The notes under the pieces: model-generated
What the model was told of the DNA's origin: nothing
Seen by the model: the letters and a program-made list of their open reading frames with translations, nothing else
Database searches by the model: none
Part shown: positions 31,405 through 34,862 of the stretch, in pieces
Layout of the letters: each line of letters opens with the position of its first letter
Position numbering within the stretch: the stretch's first letter is position 1
Translations under genes and position numbers: made by a program
NCBI GenBank assembly: GCA_031279555.1
Contig: JAITIK010000102.1
Location: 1-34,862, forward strand
From: Treponema sp.
GTDB taxonomy: Bacteria > Spirochaetota > Spirochaetia > Treponematales > Breznakiellaceae
Reading direction: 5' to 3'
Length of the DNA stretch: 34,862 bases

Positions 31405-31971
31405 ATGAGAACTATTGAAGAAATCAACAACGATTTGCAGAAAGCGAGGGAAGATCTCGCCGCTGTACAGGGCGGGCCCGCCGAGGTGTACAGCCGCATC
31501 GTAGGCTACTACCGTTCGGTGCGGAATTGGAATAAAGGCAAGAAAGAGGAGTACGGCGAGCGGAAGCTGTTCGAGATTTCGGAAGCCCAAATCGCTAAAA
31601 CGGGCGCCGCGGAGAGGGAGGCGGTTCGAGAGGAGGCGCGGGAAGAACCGGTTCCTGCCGCAGAAGCCGGCGCAGACGTGCGAGAGGCGGCGCAACCGGC
31701 GATTCCTGCTGACGCTTCGCGCAATTCGCGCCTGTTGCTTTTCGTCCGCCCCGCGTGTCCCGCCTGTCCTTCCGCAAAAGCGGCCGCCGGCAAACTCGGC
31801 ATCCCAATTGACATGGTGAACGCGGATACGGAAGACGGGCTTGCGGAAGCGAGATGCAGGCGGGTGTTTTCAACGCCGACCGCCATACTGCTTTCCAAAG
31901 ACGGCAAGGAGATCACCCGCGCCCTTGACAGCGCGGGCATCGCCGCTCTGGAATATCTGATCGCGGGGTGA
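31405..31971 (+). CDS. Glycyl-radical subunit of class III ribonucleotide reductase fused to a thioredoxin-like domain
   Basis: A 188-residue protein in three parts. Residues 1-24 form a probable amphipathic helix (IEEINNDLQKAREDLAAV). Residues 27-55 are the glycyl-radical loop of NrdD proteins (EVYSRIVGYYRSVRNWNKGK), with candidate radical site Gly34. After an Ala/Glu-rich linker (about 60-105), residues 108-188 look like a small thioredoxin/glutaredoxin fold: RLLLFVRPACPACPSAK with Cys118 and Cys121, then a cis-proline motif STPTA with Pro158, and a strand ILLSKDG. A strong AGGAGG lies at 31391-31396. The gene is the third of nrdR-nrdD and supplies exactly the segment that NrdD lacks. It should be activated by NrdG and then assemble with NrdD; the redoxin may re-reduce the active-site disulfide. 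The domain identification is firm; the assembly is inferred. Confidence 0.88.
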   Translation: MRTIEEINNDLQKAREDLAAVQGGPAEVYSRIVGYYRSVRNWNKGKKEEYGERKLFEISEAQIAKTGAAEREAVREEAREEPVPAAEAGADVREAAQPAIPADASRNSRLLLFVRPACPACPSAKAAAGKLGIPIDMVNADTEDGLAEARCRRVFSTPTAILLSKDGKEITRALDSAGIAALEYLIAG

Positions 31972-32019
31972 GGATCGGTTGTAACGGACGCCGCAGGGGA
32001 TGGGCCTCCTTATGGGTAT

Positions 32020-32071
32020 GTTGCCGCCGAATCACGCGCGCTGTCTCGCGGACGATAAATTCGGCGGCAAC
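32020..32071. terminator. 13-bp perfect hairpin downstream of the nrd operon
   Basis: GTTGCCGCCGAAT (32020-32032) pairs perfectly with ATTCGGCGGCAAC (32059-32071); CGCG pairs extend inside the 26-nt loop. No U-tract follows, so a Rho-independent terminator is not certain. The 181-bp gap that contains it (31972-32152) has no gene. Confidence 0.45.
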
Positions 32072-32152
32072 CTGGAGCAATGTCATGCGTATCATTTAAC
32101 GCGGGGCGGCTTGCGGCGTTGTGAAATATAGGGAGAATTTTTAGGAGAAAGA

Positions 32153-32623
32153 ATGAATTATTTGTTATTTGGCGGTCAGTCGTCTGTTGGAAAGAGTGAA
32201 GCGATTAAGCGTTTGGAGGAGTTTCTTAAAAGGAAAGGAATAGTAACATCAGAAAAGTCTAAACCTCTAAATGAAGAAGGAGATTTTTATGCATGTCTTG
32301 ATGGAGCTAATTCAGCAGGCGCGAAGGTTCGGATTCTCGTTTCATCGGCGGCCGATACGCCTCCTATAATACGAGGTTTTAAACGCTACTGTGATTCGCA
32401 TGAGCCTTATGATTTTATCATAAGCGCTATTCGGGATGACGGCGACCCGCAACGCGACAATTTTTTTTCGACTATGGGTGTAACGCCTTCTGATTATGTT
32501 ATGGAAATTCCAATGGGAAGAATCGTAAGGATAAACACTTATGACAAGGCGGTGAAGTGGTATGGCAATGCAATAGATGTTTTAGCGCATATAATTGTGG
32601 GCAACGCGCCATTTTTTATCTAA
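32153..32623 (+). CDS. P-loop protein of unknown function
   Basis: A 156-residue protein beginning MNYLLFGGQSSVGKSEAI, with a Walker A motif (G-x4-G-K-S, residues 8-15) right at the N-terminus as in small nucleotide kinases and GTPases. Further on, YDFIISAIRDDGD could supply a Walker-B-like strand. No family name comes to mind. Codon use is distinctly more A+T rich than the neighbours (for example TTATTTGTTATTTGGCGG at the start), suggesting horizontal transfer. AGGAG at 32143-32147 precedes the ATG by 5 nt. It stands alone between the nrd operon and the MFS unit. Confidence 0.75.
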   Translation: MNYLLFGGQSSVGKSEAIKRLEEFLKRKGIVTSEKSKPLNEEGDFYACLDGANSAGAKVRILVSSAADTPPIIRGFKRYCDSHEPYDFIISAIRDDGDPQRDNFFSTMGVTPSDYVMEIPMGRIVRINTYDKAVKWYGNAIDVLAHIIVGNAPFFI

Positions 32624-32705
32624 CGTTTATCAATGAAGGGCGATAACACAAAGGCGCCACGCCAAATTTCCAGTTACATTTAGGGACGGTAAAGAAGCGA
32701 TTTGA

Positions 32706-32774
32706 GATTGGCAAACCGATGTCAAGGAGTTAAGGTGTTCAGGAGGAGGGAGGATAATGGCATACATACCTATT
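32706..32774 (+). repeat. Direct repeat, copy 1 (upstream of the MFS gene)
   Basis: About 69 bp beginning GATTGGCAAACC and ending ATACCTATT, including a purine-rich ribosome-binding site and an ATG followed by GCATACATA. It matches copy 2 at 34258-34329 at most positions, with small indels around the purine-rich segment. Confidence 0.75.
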
Positions 32775-32819
32775 AGAATAAACTTTCACCATCGGCTTCG
32801 CTTTTTATGCGCCCTATGA
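32757..32819 (+). CDS. 20-residue leader peptide coupled to the MFS gene
   Basis: ATG 32757 follows the very strong ribosome-binding site AGGAGGAGGGAGG (32741-32753) and encodes MAYIPIRINFHHRLRFLCAL. Its TGA (32817-32819) overlaps ATG 32816 of the transporter as ATGA. The MFS gene itself has no ribosome-binding site, so its translation may depend on reinitiation after this peptide. The peptide is basic and hydrophobic with two adjacent His; no attenuator-type codon run is obvious. It could also be the truncated start of a lost gene, since the same start recurs at 34312. Confidence 0.45.
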   Translation: MAYIPIRINFHHRLRFLCAL

Positions 32820-34096
32820 TCGGCAACTCCCTTGTAAAAACGCTCTTTGAACTCAAAGGCAACCCCAGAGTCTGCATATATACCGAACCTCTCTGGGGCC
32901 TTTCAATGAACCTTTGCCTGCCCTATGCGTCGGTGTACATGATAGCGCTCGGACTCAACGATACGGAAGTCGGGTTAATAGCAACCGTCTACATGCTCTC
33001 ACAGGTGGCGTTCGCCTGTCTGAGCGGTCCCATCACTGACAAGTTCGGCAGGCGTAAAACAACGGCGATCTTCGATTTCCTCTCATGGTGCGCGCCATGC
33101 CTCATCTGGCTCAAAGCTGAAAATTTCTGGTTCTTTCTTATAGCAGCCTTATTCAACGGCGCAATGAAAGTCCCCACCAATTCATGGGACTGTCTCATGG
33201 TTGAAGACGCCGAACGCTCGCAGATCACGCAATTGTACTCGCTCGTTATTGTCTGCGGACAGCTTTCCGCGCTTTTTGCGCCAATCGCCTCTCTGCTGGT
33301 CGCGCGTCTAACCATGATTCCAGCGGTCAGAATCCTCTACATGAATGCCTTTATCGTCATGAGTCTCAAGATCGGCGTGCTCTACCGCTTCTCACACGAA
33401 ACTCGCGTCGGCATGTTGCGCATGAGTGAAACCAAAGGGCAGAGTATATGGACGCTTGCCGGCGGCTACGGCGGCGTGTTAAAGATCATAGTTTCGTCCC
33501 GCGGCTCCATTTTTTCACTTGTCATAACCGCGCTTGTAGGCGCGGCCGGCATGATCAACATCACGTTCTGGCAGGTCATTGTCAGCAAAAAACTATTGGC
33601 GCCGGACGCGCTGCTGCCGCTTTTCCCCATGTTCCGCTCGATCATTGCCATCGTATTTCTCTTTATCGTCGCGCCTCGCCTGTCAAACATAACGCTCAAA
33701 ACGCCGCTGCTGATCGGATTCGTATCCTATATGATCGGGCAGACCATTCTGATACTCACGCCGCCCCAAAGCGGACTCACCTATGCGATCCTGTGCCTCT
33801 CGCTTGTTTTTGACGGATTCGGTTCGAGCGTACTCGCCATGCTAGCCGAATCTCTGGTCGCGCTGTACGTCAACAAAGACGAACGGGCGCGGGTCATGGC
33901 TATTCAGCATATGATCATCATGTTCGCCACCTCGCCCTTCGGCTGGATAAGCGGCGTTCTGTCGGGCGTCTCACGGAACCTGCCCTTTGTGTTAAGCGTG
34001 GTGTTGCTGGCCGCCGGCGTCGTCGCGACGCTGGCGTTTTACCGGGGTGACGGGAAGAAAAGCGAGCAAGCGTTGTCTGGAAAGACCGTTTTTTGA
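32816..34096 (+). CDS. Major facilitator superfamily transporter
   Basis: About 426 residues with twelve predicted membrane segments. The MFS motif A lies in the loop between TM2 and TM3 (GPITDKFGRRKTT, from residue 71). The N-terminal half begins in LWGLSMNLCLPYASVYMIAL, a standard TM1. The second half starts near residue 230 (FSLVITALVGAAGMINITFW). The substrate cannot be predicted; the family exports drugs or moves sugars and metabolites. ATG 32816 is preferred over ATG 32807 because it is coupled to the leader peptide stop; neither has its own Shine-Dalgarno. The gene is bracketed by two copies of a 70-bp direct repeat. Confidence 0.88.
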   Translation: MIGNSLVKTLFELKGNPRVCIYTEPLWGLSMNLCLPYASVYMIALGLNDTEVGLIATVYMLSQVAFACLSGPITDKFGRRKTTAIFDFLSWCAPCLIWLKAENFWFFLIAALFNGAMKVPTNSWDCLMVEDAERSQITQLYSLVIVCGQLSALFAPIASLLVARLTMIPAVRILYMNAFIVMSLKIGVLYRFSHETRVGMLRMSETKGQSIWTLAGGYGGVLKIIVSSRGSIFSLVITALVGAAGMINITFWQVIVSKKLLAPDALLPLFPMFRSIIAIVFLFIVAPRLSNITLKTPLLIGFVSYMIGQTILILTPPQSGLTYAILCLSLVFDGFGSSVLAMLAESLVALYVNKDERARVMAIQHMIIMFATSPFGWISGVLSGVSRNLPFVLSVVLLAAGVVATLAFYRGDGKKSEQALSGKTVF

Positions 34097-34257
34097 CAGT
34101 GAAGTCTCATACCGCGCTTTTATCGAGTAACGCCTCGCGGCGCGCCATGTATGTTTTTGTGTTTTTTCAGAAATTCTCGCTTTTTTATTCATAAGGGAAT
34201 AATACCACCTAAAAAAATTGACAATGCGGATTTCATTATCGACAAAGACGTTTTTGG

Positions 34258-34329
34258 GATTGGCAAACCAATGTCAATGGGGTTTTAAGGTGTTTGCCGG
34301 GGGAGAAGATAATGGCGTACATACTTATT
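34258..34329 (+). repeat. Direct repeat, copy 2 (downstream of the MFS gene)
   Basis: About 72 bp matching 32706-32774, again with a purine-rich ribosome-binding-like run (GGGGGAGAAGAT) and ATGGCGTACATACTTATT. Here the ATG (34312) runs directly into the hairpin and the 23-bp array, not into a transporter. The preceding 34097-34257 holds no gene. Confidence 0.75.
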
Positions 34330-34368
34330 GGAACCTCTGGAAACTCAACCGAAGTTTCCAGAGGTTCC
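34330..34368. terminator. 15-bp perfect hairpin (AACCTCT family, GC variant)
   Basis: GGAACCTCTGGAAAC (34330-34344) pairs perfectly with GTTTCCAGAGGTTCC (34354-34368) around a 9-nt loop. Compared with 6461 and 14821, two A-T pairs of the stem are replaced by G-C pairs on both arms. Confidence 0.7.
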
Positions 34369-34375
34369 TTACGCG

Positions 34376-34746
34376 GAGCGGGCGCGAGGCTCGCGCCAGA
34401 GCGGGTGTCAGCCTCGCGCCAGAGCGGGAGCGAGCCTCGCGCCAGAGCGGGAGCGAGCCTCGCGCCAGAGCGAGTGCGAGGCTCCCACCAGAGCGGGTGT
34501 CAGCCTCCCACCAGAGCGGGAGCGAGCCTCGCGCCAGAGCGGGTGTGAGCCTCGCGCCAGAGCGGGTGTGAGCCTCCCGCCAGAGCGGGTGTGAGCCTCC
34601 CACCAGAGCGGGCGCGAGCCTCGCGCCAGAGCGGGTGTCAGCCTCCCACCAGAGGAGCGGGAGCGAGCCTCGCGCCAGAGCGGGAGCGAGCCTCGCGCCA
34701 GAGCGGGAGCGAGGCTCGCGCCAGAGCGGGAGCGAGCCTCCCACCA
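34376..34746. repeat. Sixteen-copy tandem array of a 23-bp unit
   Basis: The array spans 371 bp, which equals 16 x 23 + 3; the extra 3 bp lie in the unit near 34651 (AGAGGAGCGG). The unit core is CCAGAGCGGG, followed by either AGCGAGCCTCGCG or TGTCAGCCTCCCA type halves, so variation is largely two-state and mosaic. No unique spacers are present. 23 is not a multiple of three, yet several frames on both strands stay open because the unit lacks stops. No gene is assigned. Confidence 0.85.
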
Positions 34747-34763
34747 GGCCGGTGGCGGGGCGT

Positions 34764-34862
34764 TCAGGCTTCCGCGGGCGATTCGGGCTGGGGAACAATC
34801 AAGGGGAAGTCGTACGTGATGGTCCGGACATCCTTGAGCAAGCGCTGGGCGGTGGAAAAGCG
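34764..34862 (-). CDS. C-terminal end of an unidentified gene, cut by the window edge
   Basis: The last 33 codons on the minus strand read RFSTAQRLLKDVRTITYDFP, then LIVPQPESPAEA and a TGA (34764-34766). Composition and codon use are those of a real protein, and the reading stops 17 bp before the 23-bp array. Too little is visible for a family call. The array would lie in its 3' flank. Confidence 0.55.
   Translation of the reverse strand, partial: RFSTAQRLLKDVRTITYDFPLIVPQPESPAEA

Noticed and set aside
31260-31410. Split of nrdD caused by a simple frameshift or small insertion
   Set aside because: Both facing ends carry extra helical sequence not found in one-piece NrdD, and the second gene has its own strong ribosome-binding site; re-joining frames does not give a normal NrdD.
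31972-32152. nrdG activase gene after the nrd operon
   Set aside because: No radical-SAM CxxxCxxC motif in any frame; the activase must be elsewhere.
34376-34746. CRISPR array
   Set aside because: The units are directly tandem at 23 bp with no unique spacers, and no cas gene is present.
34325-34798. 157-codon minus frame across the 23-bp array as a repeat protein
   Set aside because: The array lacks stops in several frames on both strands, so openness is not informative; the partial gene ending at 34764 uses another frame.

Overview
The window looks like a chromosomal segment of an anaerobic spirochaete, most likely a host-associated treponeme. This is an inference from gene content and style: a relaxed spirochaete-type lipobox, PPDK-based carbon metabolism, an oxygen-sensitive class III ribonucleotide reductase, a ferredoxin-tailed aldo/keto reductase, and many dispersed palindromes. 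No rRNA marker is present and no search was run.

Layout. 1-0.9 kb: the end of an unidentified gene and eroded sequence, including a short RecQ-like remnant. 0.9-6.4 kb (+): lipoprotein with an SH3-like region, ABC-F ATPase, tsaD, and a short AraC-family regulator. 6.5-7.8 kb (-): argG. 8.3-12.0 kb (+): a frameshifted small gene, a U32-family protein and a class III aminotransferase. 12.0-15.3 kb is a gene graveyard: a decayed patatin phospholipase, a decayed ISAzo13-type transposase, a decayed IS630-type transposase and palindromes. 15.3-20.6 kb: a PC4/YdbC-like ssDNA-binding protein (-), divergent ppdK (+), aldo/keto reductase (+) and the fluoride channel gene crcB (-). 21.5-28.4 kb (-): a complete phosphate regulon, pstS-pstC-pstA-pstB-phoU-phoB-phoR, mostly coupled by 1-4 nt overlaps. 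28.6-32.0 kb (+): an nrd operon, nrdR-nrdD-small ORF. 32.1-34.9 kb: a P-loop orphan, an MFS transporter preceded by a coupled leader peptide, a 16-copy 23-bp tandem array, and the tail of a minus-strand gene.

Most notable. (1) The class III ribonucleotide reductase is in two pieces. NrdD (687 aa) ends just after its zinc-site cysteines and has no glycyl-radical motif. That motif sits in the next gene (188 aa), which also carries a thioredoxin-like domain with a C-x-x-C. Both facing ends carry extra helix-like segments that could pair. (2) PPDK has a roughly 115-residue tail with five AT-hook motifs (KKRGRP), the last four at an exact 24-residue period; an AT-hook tail is unexpected on a metabolic enzyme. 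(3) The nrd leader holds a perfect NrdR box followed by helically phased DnaA-box 9-mers, which would link dNTP supply to replication initiation. (4) PstS is circularly permuted relative to the textbook order. (5) A family of intergenic hairpins has arms that change in a compensatory way between copies. (6) Two genes have promoters placed so that transcription should begin at the A of ATG.

Coordinates of motifs were counted by hand. Functional calls rest on recognised family motifs, not on database searches.
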